Source: a bacterium (GTDB lineage Bacteria > Bacillota_I > Bacilli_A > RF39 > UBA660). Taken from it: a DNA stretch of 47,111 nucleotides. Position numbers and translations under genes: made by a program. The DNA is taken from the NCBI GenBank assembly GCA_029007115.1, contig JAQXHG010000049.1, forward strand, positions 1 through 47,111, given 5' to 3'. This document shows, piece by piece, positions 33,743 through 42,946 of the stretch; position 1 is the stretch's first letter, and the number at the start of each line of letters is the position of its first letter. The notes under the pieces are model-generated. The model made no database searches. It was not told where the DNA came from and saw only the letters and a program-made list of their open reading frames with translations.

Positions 33743-35188
33743 ATGGAACAAAAAACTAATTTGGAAAATTATCTAAAAAATATGTTTAAATATTATAAAG
33801 ATAATAATTTTGAATCATTTATTAATAAAATATTAAGTTATAATATTGCAATTGGATCATATAAAAAAGATATTTCAATTATTTCTAAAAAAATATTTAA
33901 TGACTTATTAAAACTAGATTTTAATAAAAATTTTGTTACTTATAACGAATATAATAGTTATTTTTATATTGAAAATATAGATGACAAAAAAAATAAAAGA
34001 CATGATATTTTATTAGATATCCCTATATTTGAAGATAATTATGAATTTATTGCAAATAGTTTAGTTAAATATTGTTTTGAAAATAATATTAATTTTTCAA
34101 TTAAATTAAACAAAAAACTTAAAAATACTATATTTCAAATGAGAGTATATAAAGTAATTGATGCAAATAAAATAATAGATTATTTTACAAAATCAGAAGA
34201 AATATCTAAATTAGTTAAATCTCGAACATTGCCTTTTTTGTACCAAACTAATTTAATAGGCGTATATACAGAAATATCCCCATATTCTTTTAAAAATATT
34301 TTTATAAAATATTTGTATCAATATTATTCTAAATATATGAATGTAGATGATATAAATATTGAAACATTTTTGAGATACATTGAATTGTCTTATAAAAATG
34401 AAAAAAAATTAAATAAAAAAAGAATGTTAATTATTTTATATAATTATATACACATAATAAATAATAATGATGATATTTTTAATTTATTTGAAGAAAATCT
34501 AGTAATGGATTTAAGTAGTTTTCAAGCTAATGATTTTATTATAAAATATGATAAAAATGAAATGATATATTTTATTAATAAAGAAGATAATAATATTGAA
34601 ATTAGATATGAAAATGAAGACTTTTTTAATATTGCTTATGCAAAATATTATGAAAATATTATAAAAAAAGATACAAGTGACAAGTATTATTTATTATTTT
34701 ATAATACATTTAATAATATACTAATTACTAATTATAAAAATATTGAAGGTATTTTAGATTTAATTAGTCCTAATATGGATAAGATAAATAAAATATTATT
34801 ATTATCATCAAGTTTATATTTTGCATATAAAAAAATGAATTTTTCATTAAGACAAATTAAATTAATAATGGATTATTTAATCTCTATTATGGATAACTAT
34901 GAAAAAAAAGATATATATCAAAAAAATAATAAGGTGGATAAATATATATTAAGTGATAACTATGCTAATAAGATAATTAACTTGAAAAATGGAAATATTA
35001 TAACTATAAAAAAGTATATTTTAGATAATAAAATAATTGATAATATTCCAAATAATTGTATAGTAGAATTAAAAGAAGGTAAGAAGATAACTGGAAAAGA
35101 ATTTATTGATAATTTGTATAATTATATTCCAAACTATAATAATTATTTAGAATTGATTAATGATTTAGTTGATTCTATTGAATATTAA
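33743..35188 (+). CDS. Unrecognised 481-residue cytoplasmic protein divergent from dnaA
   Basis: I do not recognise this family. There is no signal peptide, no clear membrane helix, no P-loop and no metal-binding Cys/His group. It is rich in Lys, Asn, Ile and Tyr. The sequence suggests two parts. Residues about 1-215 mix helices and strands and include RHDILLDIPIFED and SRTLPFLYQTNLIGVYTEISP. The rest is mostly helical, with a C-terminal segment around residue 425 (INLKNGNIITIKKYILDN) that looks like a small beta hairpin. It starts only about 50 bases from the DnaA-box repeats, has its own promoter and RBS (AGGTG), and ends before a palindrome that overlaps the rpmH promoter. The position at oriC is shared by no Bacillus gene known to me. 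Confidence 0.85.
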   Translation: MEQKTNLENYLKNMFKYYKDNNFESFINKILSYNIAIGSYKKDISIISKKIFNDLLKLDFNKNFVTYNEYNSYFYIENIDDKKNKRHDILLDIPIFEDNYEFIANSLVKYCFENNINFSIKLNKKLKNTIFQMRVYKVIDANKIIDYFTKSEEISKLVKSRTLPFLYQTNLIGVYTEISPYSFKNIFIKYLYQYYSKYMNVDDINIETFLRYIELSYKNEKKLNKKRMLIILYNYIHIINNNDDIFNLFEENLVMDLSSFQANDFIIKYDKNEMIYFINKEDNNIEIRYENEDFFNIAYAKYYENIIKKDTSDKYYLLFYNTFNNILITNYKNIEGILDLISPNMDKINKILLLSSSLYFAYKKMNFSLRQIKLIMDYLISIMDNYEKKDIYQKNNKVDKYILSDNYANKIINLKNGNIITIKKYILDNKIIDNIPNNCIVELKEGKKITGKEFIDNLYNYIPNYNNYLELINDLVDSIEY

Positions 35189-35206
35189 TTTGTTAATAAT
35201 GAATTT

Positions 35207-35224
35207 TCAACTTAAATAAGTTGA
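35207..35224. promoter_or_regulatory. Palindrome overlapping the rpmH -35
   Basis: TCAACTT/AAGTTGA (7-bp arms, 4-base loop) shares four bases with the -35 TTGACT. It may be an operator, or a weak terminator of the preceding gene; no long T-run follows. Confidence 0.45.
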
Positions 35225-35249
35225 CTTTTAAAAAAACTTATAATATAAT
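35221..35249 (+). promoter_or_regulatory. Promoter of rpmH
   Basis: TTGACT (35221-35226) and TATAAT (35244-35249) are 17 bases apart, 32 bases before the rpmH start. Confidence 0.85.
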
Positions 35250-35281
35250 CTATTTCAGTCAAAGAGAAACGGAGGTTAATT

Positions 35282-35404
35282 ATGAAAAGAACATTTCAAC
35301 CAAATAATCTTAAAAAAAGTAAAACATCTGGATTTTTTGCTAGAAAAGGTACAAACGTATTAAAATCAAGAAGAGCAAAAGGAAGAAAAGAATTATCTAA
35401 ATAA
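35282..35404 (+). CDS. rpmH: Ribosomal protein bL34
   Basis: 40 residues: [12 protein letters not shown] at the start and [12 protein letters not shown] at the end, the bL34 signature. It is four residues shorter than the usual 44, the loss falling in the turn between ARKGT and NVLKSR. It lies next to rnpA and yidC near the origin, as in nearly all bacteria. GGAGG lies 7 bases upstream. Its small size makes it easy to miss. Confidence 0.96.
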   Translation: MKRTFQPNNLKKSKTSGFFARKGTNVLKSRRAKGRKELSK

Positions 35405-35421
35405 TTCTATAAATATTTAAT

Positions 35422-35520
35422 AACTAAATTTGATAAAAAAATCTTAATAGATATTTAGTTTCAAATTATCAATATGAAGTAAGATTACATCGTATAGGTA
35501 ACTTACTTCTTTTATTTTAG
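35422..35520 (+). terminator. Terminator region after rpmH
   Basis: The main hairpin is GAAGTAAG/CTTACTTC (35476-35483 and 35502-35509), with inner TTAC/GTAA pairing, followed by TTTTATTTT. An upstream inverted repeat, AACTAAAT/ATTTAGTT (35422-35429 and 35453-35460), may form a second structure. The remaining 35521-35632 is AT-rich leader to rnpA with no gene. Confidence 0.7.
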
Positions 35521-35632
35521 ATTTTATAAATTAAGAAAAATAAATAAATTACTTTAATTTAAATTAATTTTTTTATATAATATTTTCATCAAGCAAAATA
35601 TATAATGTTATATATTAAAGGAAGTAATTATA

Positions 35633-35953
35633 ATGAATAAAAAGTATATAATCAAAAAAAATGAAGAAATTCAAAAAATAATAAAAAACTCGAAAAAAAT
35701 AGTTAATAAATATTTTATTATTTATTTAGTTAATAATAATTTAAAGTACAATAGATATTGCGTTAGTGTAAGTAAGAAAATTGGAAAAGCTAATATAAGG
35801 AATCTTTATAAAAGGAGAATTAAGGATATTCTAATGAAAAATAATTTTAATTCTTCTAATGATTATGTTATAATATTAAGGAAACCAATATTAGATATTT
35901 CTTATCAAGAAATAAATAATGAAATAATTAAGTGTTTAAAAGGAGAAAATTAA
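35633..35953 (+). CDS. rnpA: Ribonuclease P protein component
   Basis: 106 residues. The RNR motif of the family is KANIRNLYKRRIKD, and KKIGKANIR aligns with the usual KKxGxAVxRN. It is the protein cofactor of the RNase P ribozyme for tRNA 5' maturation. AAAGGAAG lies upstream. The N-terminal half is divergent and very Lys/Asn-rich, as in other AT-rich genomes. The stop overlaps the yidC start (TAATG). Confidence 0.95.
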   Translation: MNKKYIIKKNEEIQKIIKNSKKIVNKYFIIYLVNNNLKYNRYCVSVSKKIGKANIRNLYKRRIKDILMKNNFNSSNDYVIILRKPILDISYQEINNEIIKCLKGEN

Positions 35954-36864
35954 TGAAAAAAAAGATATTAATAATAACATTAGCATTGTTAATGTTATGT
36001 GGATGTACTAAGAGATTTACTTTAGAAAATAAAGAAACTGAAACAAAGAAAAATTATGTTTCTAATATATTATGTAAGCCTGAAAGTGAAGATTTACAAA
36101 AAATCTATTTTGAAAATAAAAGTGAATTGTTAGTAGACTATGATAAATTACCACAATGTAAAAATTTGAAGATTAATTCAGGTGGATATGAAGGATTATG
36201 GACGACATTGTTTGTTAAACCACTTGCTTGGGTAATAGTAAAAATAGGATTATTAGTCAAAAATAATGGACTTGCTATAATGATAGTAGGATTGATATTA
36301 AGAGCGGCATTATTACCATTATCTTTAAAATCAGCTAATATGAATGAAAATTTACAAAAGGCTCAAAAAGATTTAGAAAAATTAGAAAGAAAATATAAAG
36401 GTAAAGAAGATAAAGATTCTATGATGTTAAAAAGTCAAGAAATGTTGATGATTTATAAAAAATATAATATAAATCCAATGTCAAGTTGCTTATTTGCATT
36501 TTTACAATTACCTATATTCTTTGCATTTTTAGAAGCCGTTTATAGAGTACCTGCTTTCTTTGAAAATAATTTTTTAGTATTTAATTTAGGTACTACACCA
36601 CTAGAAGGAATATTAAATGGAAACTATTGGTATTTGATATTATTAGCACTAATTGTGTTAACAACATATTTTTCATTTAAAAATATGAATACTGCTAGTG
36701 GAGATGAAATGCAACAAAAACAAATGAAAATGATGAGTACTTTTATGATGATATTTATATGTATAGCTTCATTTAGTTTACCAACATCAATTGCACTTTA
36801 TTGGATAGTATCAAGTGGATTTACTGTAGTACAAAATTTAATAGTTAAGAGAGGTAAGATGTAA
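35953..36864 (+). CDS. yidC: YidC/Oxa1-family membrane insertase (lipoprotein)
   Basis: 303 residues. The signal peptide has a lipobox (LMLCGC, probable lipidated Cys18). The conserved hydrophilic-groove Arg is in LILRAALLPLSLKS. A long charged hairpin (MNENLQKAQKDLEKLERKYKG) precedes PIFFAFLEAVYRVPAF, with five membrane helices in all. It is the Gram-positive form without the large periplasmic domain and inserts membrane proteins with or without SecYEG. The ATG at 35953 is chosen, with AAAAGGAG upstream and a one-base overlap with rnpA; a GTG 21 bases earlier lies inside rnpA. Confidence 0.96.
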   Translation: MKKKILIITLALLMLCGCTKRFTLENKETETKKNYVSNILCKPESEDLQKIYFENKSELLVDYDKLPQCKNLKINSGGYEGLWTTLFVKPLAWVIVKIGLLVKNNGLAIMIVGLILRAALLPLSLKSANMNENLQKAQKDLEKLERKYKGKEDKDSMMLKSQEMLMIYKKYNINPMSSCLFAFLQLPIFFAFLEAVYRVPAFFENNFLVFNLGTTPLEGILNGNYWYLILLALIVLTTYFSFKNMNTASGDEMQQKQMKMMSTFMMIFICIASFSLPTSIALYWIVSSGFTVVQNLIVKRGKM

Positions 36865-36866
36865 AA

Positions 36867-37493
36867 ATGGAGAAGTATAAATTTCAAGCAAAAAATGAAA
36901 AAGGATTATTAGAAAAAGCATTAGAAGAACTTAATGTTAAAGAAGAAGATGTAATAACTAAGCTATATGAGGAAAAAGGTGGTTTGTTTAGCGGTAAAAA
37001 ATATACTATTGAATTAGTTAAATTATCTGATGTAGCAGAGGTTGGAAAGGATATATTAAAAGAATTATTAAATTCATTGAATATAATTGCTAATATTGAA
37101 ACCAAAATTAGAGATGGTAAAATAAAATATGAAATATTTTCAAAAAATAATTCAGTGTTAATTGGTAAAAAAGGACATATATTAGATTCAATTCAAACAT
37201 ATGTAAGACAAGCTATATATAATGCAATAGATTTATATGTAAATATTACGATTGATGTTGAGAATTATAAAGAAAAGCAAAATTACTTTTTAGAAAAGAA
37301 AGTTAAAAAAATAGCTAGAGAAGTAACTTTATCAAAAGTTGAAGTTAAATTAGATCCAATGAATTCTTATGAAAGAAAAATTGTTCATGAAGCATTGCAA
37401 GGATTTAAATATATTAAAACTGAATCTGAAGGTGAAGAACCAAATAGATGTGTAGTAGTAAAATATTGTGAAAAAAGTGAAGAAGAGGAGTAA
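36867..37493 (+). CDS. khpB: KhpB (Jag/EloR), RNA-binding protein
   Basis: 208 residues. Jag-N domain (KGLLEKALEELNVKEEDV), KH domain with GxxG in IGKKGHILDSIQ, and R3H domain with SYERKIVHEAL. With KhpA it binds many RNAs and affects cell elongation and division in streptococci. It is encoded after yidC, as in most Firmicutes. The linker between Jag-N and KH is very short, unlike the long linker of pneumococcal EloR. The acidic tail ends at a terminator overlapping the stop. Confidence 0.95.
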   Translation: MEKYKFQAKNEKGLLEKALEELNVKEEDVITKLYEEKGGLFSGKKYTIELVKLSDVAEVGKDILKELLNSLNIIANIETKIRDGKIKYEIFSKNNSVLIGKKGHILDSIQTYVRQAIYNAIDLYVNITIDVENYKEKQNYFLEKKVKKIAREVTLSKVEVKLDPMNSYERKIVHEALQGFKYIKTESEGEEPNRCVVVKYCEKSEEEE

Positions 37494-37510
37494 AAATACT
37501 CCTTTTTTTT
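37485..37510 (+). terminator. Terminator after khpB
   Basis: GGAGTA/TACTCC (37487-37492 and 37497-37502) with a 4-base loop, followed by eight T. It closes the rnpA-yidC-khpB unit. Confidence 0.9.
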
Positions 37511-37511
37511 A

Positions 37512-37540
37512 TTTACAATGAAGTATGTTTATGCTATAAT
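37512..37540 (+). promoter_or_regulatory. Promoter of the mnmE-mnmG-rsmG operon
   Basis: TTTACA (37512-37517) and TATAAT (37535-37540) are 17 bases apart, 24 bases before the mnmE start. Confidence 0.8.
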
Positions 37541-37564
37541 CTTGTGGAAAGAAAGGGGTATACC

Positions 37565-38914
37565 ATGAAAGATACAATATGTGCGATTGCTACTTTAGTT
37601 GGTGATAGTTCTATTAACGTAATTAGAGTTAGTGGTGATGATTCAATTAATATTGTAAATAATATTTTTGATAAAAATTTATTAAATAAGCAAAGTCATA
37701 CAATTACATATGGATTTATATATGATAAAGATGAAAAAATAGATGAAGTTTTAGTTTCTATATTTAGAAGTCCAAAATCATTTACAACAGAAGATGTGGT
37801 TGAAATAAATAGTCATGGTGGAAAAATTTGTGTTAACAAAATAATTGAGTTGTTATTAAATAATGGTTGTAGGCTTGCAGAACCAGGAGAGTTTTTAAAA
37901 AGAGCCTTTTTAAATGGAAGAATAGATTTATTAGAAGCAGAAGCTGTGGCTGATATGATTAGTTCAAGAACAGATAGTGCTAGAAAAATGTCAATGAAAG
38001 GTATTAGTAAAGAATTATCTAATAGAATAAATGATTTAAGAAGTAATATATTAACTTTAATAGCAAACATTGAAGTTAATATAGATTATCCCGAATATGA
38101 AGATGCAATTATTATTACAAGAGAATTAATAAAAGAAAAATTAGTATATATAAAAGATAAAATAAGAGAGTTATTAGATTCTAGTAAAAATGGAATATTA
38201 ATTAAAAACGGAATAAACATATCGATAGTAGGAAAACCAAATGTAGGCAAAAGTAGTATATTAAATGAGTTGATTGGAGAAGATAAAGCTATTGTTACAG
38301 ATATTAAGGGTACTACTAGAGATATTGTAGAAGGAAGTACTATATTAAATGGAATAGAAGTTATTTTTTTTGATACTGCCGGAATAAGAAAAACAACTGA
38401 AGTAGTAGAGTCAATAGGTATTGAGAAAAGTATAAAAAAAATAAAAGAATCAGATTTAATATTATTTGTTCTTGATTCATCAATAGAATTTGATAAAGAA
38501 GATAAAGAAGTATTAGATTTAATTAAAGATAAAAACGTTTTAATTGTATATAATAAAACAGATATAGGTAATTTTAAAAATACAATTTTAAATAACTATG
38601 ATTATATAGAAATAAATACTAAAGAAAAAGATAAAATAAAAATATTAAAAGATAAAATTATAGAAATATTTAATCTAAGTGATATAGAAAAGTCTGATTA
38701 TACATATATATCAAATGCTAGACAAATATCATTATTAAAAAAATGTCTAGAGGTAATAGAAGATATAGATAATGAGATAAAATCCGAAATTCCAATAGAT
38801 TTAATTGAAATAAATATTAAATTATTATGGGAAACATTAGGTGAAATAACTGGTCAAGTATATAAAGATGAACTATTAGATGAAATATTTAGTAAATTTT
38901 GTCTAGGAAAGTAG
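37565..38914 (+). CDS. mnmE: MnmE, tRNA U34-modification GTPase
   Basis: 449 residues. N-terminal tetrahydrofolate-binding domain (DTICAIAT), helical domain, and inserted G domain (G1 GKPNVGKSS, TTRDIVEG, DTAGIR, NKTD). The C-terminal motif is FCLGK, normally FCIGK, with the essential Cys. With MnmG it forms the 5-carboxymethylaminomethyl group on wobble uridines. The ATG at 37565 (MKDTICAIA) is chosen, with AAAGGGGT 5 bases upstream; the frame is open seven codons further. Confidence 0.97.
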   Translation: MKDTICAIATLVGDSSINVIRVSGDDSINIVNNIFDKNLLNKQSHTITYGFIYDKDEKIDEVLVSIFRSPKSFTTEDVVEINSHGGKICVNKIIELLLNNGCRLAEPGEFLKRAFLNGRIDLLEAEAVADMISSRTDSARKMSMKGISKELSNRINDLRSNILTLIANIEVNIDYPEYEDAIIITRELIKEKLVYIKDKIRELLDSSKNGILIKNGINISIVGKPNVGKSSILNELIGEDKAIVTDIKGTTRDIVEGSTILNGIEVIFFDTAGIRKTTEVVESIGIEKSIKKIKESDLILFVLDSSIEFDKEDKEVLDLIKDKNVLIVYNKTDIGNFKNTILNNYDYIEINTKEKDKIKILKDKIIEIFNLSDIEKSDYTYISNARQISLLKKCLEVIEDIDNEIKSEIPIDLIEINIKLLWETLGEITGQVYKDELLDEIFSKFCLGK

Positions 38915-40783
38915 ATGATAGAATTGAAATATGATGTTATTGTAGTAGGTGGTGGACATGCAGGATGTGAAGCTTGTCTTGCATGTGCAAGAATGGGGAA
39001 AAGAACATTACTTATTACTGGAAACTTTAAAAATATAGCAGATATGCCATGCAATCCATCAATAGGTGGTTCAGCTAAAGGAATTGTAGTAAGAGAAATA
39101 GATGCTCTTGGTGGAGAAATGGGTATAAATACAGATAAAACACTTTTGCAAATTAAAATGTTAAATGTGAAAAAAGGTCCAGGGGTGCGATCTTTAAGAG
39201 CACAAGGTTGTAAGAATAATTATCCTAAAGAAATGTTTAATACCTTAAATCATATAAAAAATTTAGAATTAAAAGAAGATTTTGTTAAAGAATTAATAGT
39301 GAAAGATAAAAAAATAAAAGGTATAGTAACAGAAAAAGAAGAAAGAATTTATGCAAGTGCAGTAATTTTAACAACTGGAACATATCTAAATTCTGATATA
39401 TTATGTGGACATGAAAGTTATAAAGGTGGTCCTCATGGTGAAAAAAATTCTATGTACTTAAGTAAATCTTTAGAAGAAAATGGTATAAAAATTATAAGAC
39501 TTAAAACAGGAACACCACCAAGAATTTTAAAAGAATCTATTAATTTCGATGAAGTAAAAATTGAAGAAGGGGATAAAGATAAGTTAACTTTTTCAAATTT
39601 TTATGAAGCCTCATATGATCCAAATAATCAAAGACCATGTTATTTAACTTATACGAATAAAGAAACCCATAAGATTATTTTGGATAATTTAGATAAATGT
39701 GCATTATATAGTGGATTAATAAAAGGTGTTGGACCTAGATATTGTCCTTCAATTGAAGATAAAATAGTTAAGTTCAGTGATAAAGATAGACATCAAATAT
39801 TTTTAGAACCAGAAAGAAGTGATGATATTGAATATTATGTAGGTGGTTTTTCTACAACAATGCCTCATGATATACAAGAGCAATTACTTCATACAATAGA
39901 TGGATTAAAAAATTGTGTTATTACTAAATATGGATATGCTATAGAGTATGATGCTATAGATCCAACACAACTTAATATGAATTTAGAAAGCAAAATTATT
40001 GAAAATTTATTTACTGCAGGACAAATAAATGGAACCAGTGGTTATGAAGAAGCCGCAGCACAAGGTTTAATTGCAGGAATAAATGCAGTATTAAAAATTG
40101 ATAATAAAGAGCCATTTATATTAAAAAGGAATGAAGCATACATTGGTGTATTAATAGATGATTTAATTAATAAAGGTATTACAGAACCATATAGATTATT
40201 AACATCTCGTGCTGAGTTTAGATTACTTTTAAGACATGATAATGCTATGATTAGATTAACTGATAAAGCATGGAATTTAGGTTTAATAGATGAAGAAAAA
40301 TATAATATTTATCAAAAAAAATTAATAAAAATAAAAGAATTAGAAGAATATTTAAGTAACAATTATTTAGAAAATAATAAAGATAATAATGAATTTTTAA
40401 AAGAAAATAATTCATCAGTACTAACTGGAAAGATTAGATTAGTAGAATTAATAAAAAGACCTGAAATATCATTAAATAAAGTTCTTGATTACTTGAATTA
40501 TGAATATGATAATGAAATATCAGATATGGTTGAAATAAATATAAAATATGAAGGTTATATTAAAAAGACTCAAAATGAGGTAAATAAAATGTTAAAACTA
40601 GAGGAAAAACAAATACCAGTAGATATTGACTATAATAATGTAAGAAATATAGCTACTGAAGCAAAACAAAAACTTTCACAAATAAGACCATTAACAATCG
40701 GACAAGCATCTAGAATAAGTGGAGTAAATCCATCTGATATATCAATGTTGCTTGTGTATTTAAAGAAAGAATATAACAAATGA
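38915..40783 (+). CDS. mnmG: MnmG (GidA), FAD-dependent tRNA U34-modification enzyme
   Basis: 622 residues. FAD-binding GGGHAGCEA near the N-terminus, PCNPSIGGSAKG, the FTAGQINGTSGYEEAAAQG stretch and the C-terminal tRNA-binding helical domain. Its ATG immediately follows the mnmE TAG with no gap, and its end overlaps rsmG by 4 bases. This is the conserved mnmE-mnmG-rsmG operon. Confidence 0.98.
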   Translation: MIELKYDVIVVGGGHAGCEACLACARMGKRTLLITGNFKNIADMPCNPSIGGSAKGIVVREIDALGGEMGINTDKTLLQIKMLNVKKGPGVRSLRAQGCKNNYPKEMFNTLNHIKNLELKEDFVKELIVKDKKIKGIVTEKEERIYASAVILTTGTYLNSDILCGHESYKGGPHGEKNSMYLSKSLEENGIKIIRLKTGTPPRILKESINFDEVKIEEGDKDKLTFSNFYEASYDPNNQRPCYLTYTNKETHKIILDNLDKCALYSGLIKGVGPRYCPSIEDKIVKFSDKDRHQIFLEPERSDDIEYYVGGFSTTMPHDIQEQLLHTIDGLKNCVITKYGYAIEYDAIDPTQLNMNLESKIIENLFTAGQINGTSGYEEAAAQGLIAGINAVLKIDNKEPFILKRNEAYIGVLIDDLINKGITEPYRLLTSRAEFRLLLRHDNAMIRLTDKAWNLGLIDEEKYNIYQKKLIKIKELEEYLSNNYLENNKDNNEFLKENNSSVLTGKIRLVELIKRPEISLNKVLDYLNYEYDNEISDMVEINIKYEGYIKKTQNEVNKMLKLEEKQIPVDIDYNNVRNIATEAKQKLSQIRPLTIGQASRISGVNPSDISMLLVYLKKEYNK

Positions 40784-41481
40784 AAATAGAAGAATTTAAA
40801 ATTGAATGTATTAAATTAGGTATTAAATTGACAGATGAACAATTATCTAATTTAAGTGAGTATAAAAATTTATTACAGATGTGGAATAAAAAGTTTAATT
40901 TAACAACAATTATTAGTGATGATGAAATATATTTAAAACATTTCTTTGATTCATTATGTTTGGTTAAATGCGTTAATCTAAATAATCAAACATTACTTGA
41001 TTTTGGAACAGGTGCTGGATTTCCTGGTATGGTTTTAGCTATTGTATTTAATAATTTAAATGTAACACTTTTAGAATCAAATAGTAAAAAAATATCATTT
41101 TTAAATGAAGTAAAAGGAAAACTTAAATTATCAAATGTTACTATTGTTAATGAAAGGGTAGAAGTATATGGTAGAAAAAATAAAGAAATATTTGATATAG
41201 TTACTTGTAGAGCAGTTTCTAATTTAAATATTATTTTAGAATTATCAAGTTCACTTGTTAAAATAAATGGATTATTTGTACCCATGAAATCTAATGTAAG
41301 CAAAGAATTAAGTGATTGTAAAGATAATATATCTAAGTTATCATATGATTTAATTGACACTTTAGAGTACGAATTGCCAAAAGAAATGTCAAAAAGAACA
41401 ATATTAGTTTTTAAAAAGATAAAAAAAACTGAAGAAAAATACCCACGAAATTATAATATTATAGTAAAAAAATATAAATAA
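40780..41481 (+). CDS. rsmG: RsmG, 16S rRNA G527 N7-methyltransferase
   Basis: 233 residues. SAM-binding motif LLDFGTGAGFPGMVLAI and the N-terminal helix with YKNLLQMWNKKFNLTTI are characteristic. The ATGA overlap couples it to mnmG. It ends 108 bases before noc; that gap is AT-rich with no sure promoter or terminator. Confidence 0.97.
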   Translation: MKIEEFKIECIKLGIKLTDEQLSNLSEYKNLLQMWNKKFNLTTIISDDEIYLKHFFDSLCLVKCVNLNNQTLLDFGTGAGFPGMVLAIVFNNLNVTLLESNSKKISFLNEVKGKLKLSNVTIVNERVEVYGRKNKEIFDIVTCRAVSNLNIILELSSSLVKINGLFVPMKSNVSKELSDCKDNISKLSYDLIDTLEYELPKEMSKRTILVFKKIKKTEEKYPRNYNIIVKKYK

Positions 41482-41589
41482 TAATTAATTGATTAATTGT
41501 AAATAGAAAATATTTATTAAAAATAATCCTTGATAATTTGTTTTAAATGAATTAAACTTATAGTAAGATAAGAGAAAAGGGATTTTAAT

Positions 41590-42804
41590 ATGGAAGAAAA
41601 TAATAAAGACAAAATTTTATATATATCAGTAGATGATATAATACCAAATAGATTTCAGCCAAGATTGGCTTTTAATGAAAATGAATTAAATGAATTAGCA
41701 TCTTCAATATCAAAATATGGGGTTATTCAACCAATTATACTTAGAAATATTGGAAATAAATATGAAATAATCGCAGGAGAGAGAAGATATAAAGCATCTT
41801 GTTTAGCAGGGTTGAAAAAAGTTCCTGCAATTATAAACAATACAGATGATAACACAAGTGCTGAAATTGCTTTACTAGAAAACCTTCAAAGAAAGAATTT
41901 AACTCCAATAGAAGAAGCCCAATCTTATAAAAAACTAATGAATAGAGGGTTTACACAAGAAGAGATTGCCAATAAATTAGGAATAAGTCAATCTGCTATT
42001 GCTAATAAATTAAGACTTTTAAATCTTCCTAAAAAAGTTCAAAATGCTCTATTATATAACAAAATTTCTGAAAGACATGCTAGAAGTTTATTAACTCTAA
42101 ATGATGAAGAATTACAAATTAGTTTATTAGATAGAATCATTAACGAAAGATTAACAGTAAAGCAAACTGAAGAAGAGATAGATATATTATTAAATAAAAC
42201 AAAGAATGCAAATGATATACCAATAGAAATACAAAAATATATAAGTGGTGATAGAGTAGATAATATTGAAAAAGATAAGCAGGATATAAGTAAGTCACCA
42301 TATGAAAGTGAAGAATTAGAAAAATTATTAGAAAGCAAAAATTCTAATGAACAAAAAACTAATTCATATGTATTTAAAATTCCAGATGTTGTAAATATAG
42401 ATGATAATTTTAATACTACTAAAGAGTTCGATAGAGATAATAATTTATTAATAAAAGAAAACAAAGATTTTGAAAATGATATAAATCCATTTCAAAGGGA
42501 TATTAATACAAATATGAATAATAATGTTTATGATAGATTGTCTCAAAACTTTAAAAATGATATCTTAGAAGATAATGATAATGTAACAGATAATCCTATT
42601 ATAAAAGAAAAGGAAGAAATAAAAGAACAATCTTCTGAATACATAAATGATAATAATCAGACAAATATACCTAAAATTATTGGATTAATAAGAGATTGTT
42701 TAGGTGAAATAAAAGGCAGTAGTAAAATTATTTCTACAGAAGAAAAAGACTTATCTGATAAATATCAAATTATAATAGAAATAGATAAAAATATAAGTGA
42801 ATAA
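41590..42804 (+). CDS. noc: Noc, ParB-family nucleoid-occlusion CTPase
   Basis: 404 residues (283 in B. subtilis). ParB/Sulfiredoxin-like CTP-binding domain (GERRYKAS at 63-70; ENLQRKNLTPIEEA), then the HTH domain with SQSAIANKLRLL and KISERHARSLL. Of four residues reported to separate Noc from ParB, three are Noc-type here (Gln134, Lys140, Arg162); the fourth is Asn145 instead of Lys. The position after rsmG is that of noc. A long Asn/Asp/Glu-rich linker (about 205-345) separates a short C-terminal dimerisation domain. The N-terminus lacks an obvious amphipathic membrane-binding helix like that of Bacillus Noc. Two matching Noc boxes lie at 24.2-24.4 kb. Confidence 0.85.
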   Translation: MEENNKDKILYISVDDIIPNRFQPRLAFNENELNELASSISKYGVIQPIILRNIGNKYEIIAGERRYKASCLAGLKKVPAIINNTDDNTSAEIALLENLQRKNLTPIEEAQSYKKLMNRGFTQEEIANKLGISQSAIANKLRLLNLPKKVQNALLYNKISERHARSLLTLNDEELQISLLDRIINERLTVKQTEEEIDILLNKTKNANDIPIEIQKYISGDRVDNIEKDKQDISKSPYESEELEKLLESKNSNEQKTNSYVFKIPDVVNIDDNFNTTKEFDRDNNLLIKENKDFENDINPFQRDINTNMNNNVYDRLSQNFKNDILEDNDNVTDNPIIKEKEEIKEQSSEYINDNNQTNIPKIIGLIRDCLGEIKGSSKIISTEEKDLSDKYQIIIEIDKNISE

Positions 42805-42891
42805 TTAAGTAACTTATATTTTTTTATCTAATAATTTATTAATTATAAGTAAATACATTACATTACTTTTACATTATGATAATAAAACTTC

Positions 42892-42921
42892 TTGTAATAA
42901 AAATCTAAGAGATGATATACT
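42892..42921 (+). promoter_or_regulatory. Probable promoter of the SPFH gene
   Basis: TTGTAA (42892-42897) and TATACT (42916-42921) are 18 bases apart, 25 bases before the ATG. Confidence 0.5.
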
Positions 42922-42946
42922 TAAATAAAGAAAAGAGGTAAGTTAA

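Noticed and set aside
40986-41360. 124-codon open frame on the minus strand
   Set aside because: It is the antisense of rsmG, whose SAM motif is intact.
41482-41589. A promoter for noc
   Set aside because: Possible -35 and -10 pieces exist but none has both good matches and 16-18 base spacing, so no call is made.
42039-42464. 141-codon open frame on the minus strand
   Set aside because: It is the antisense of the noc linker; the Ser/Leu-rich composition is a by-product of AT-rich Asn/Glu codons.
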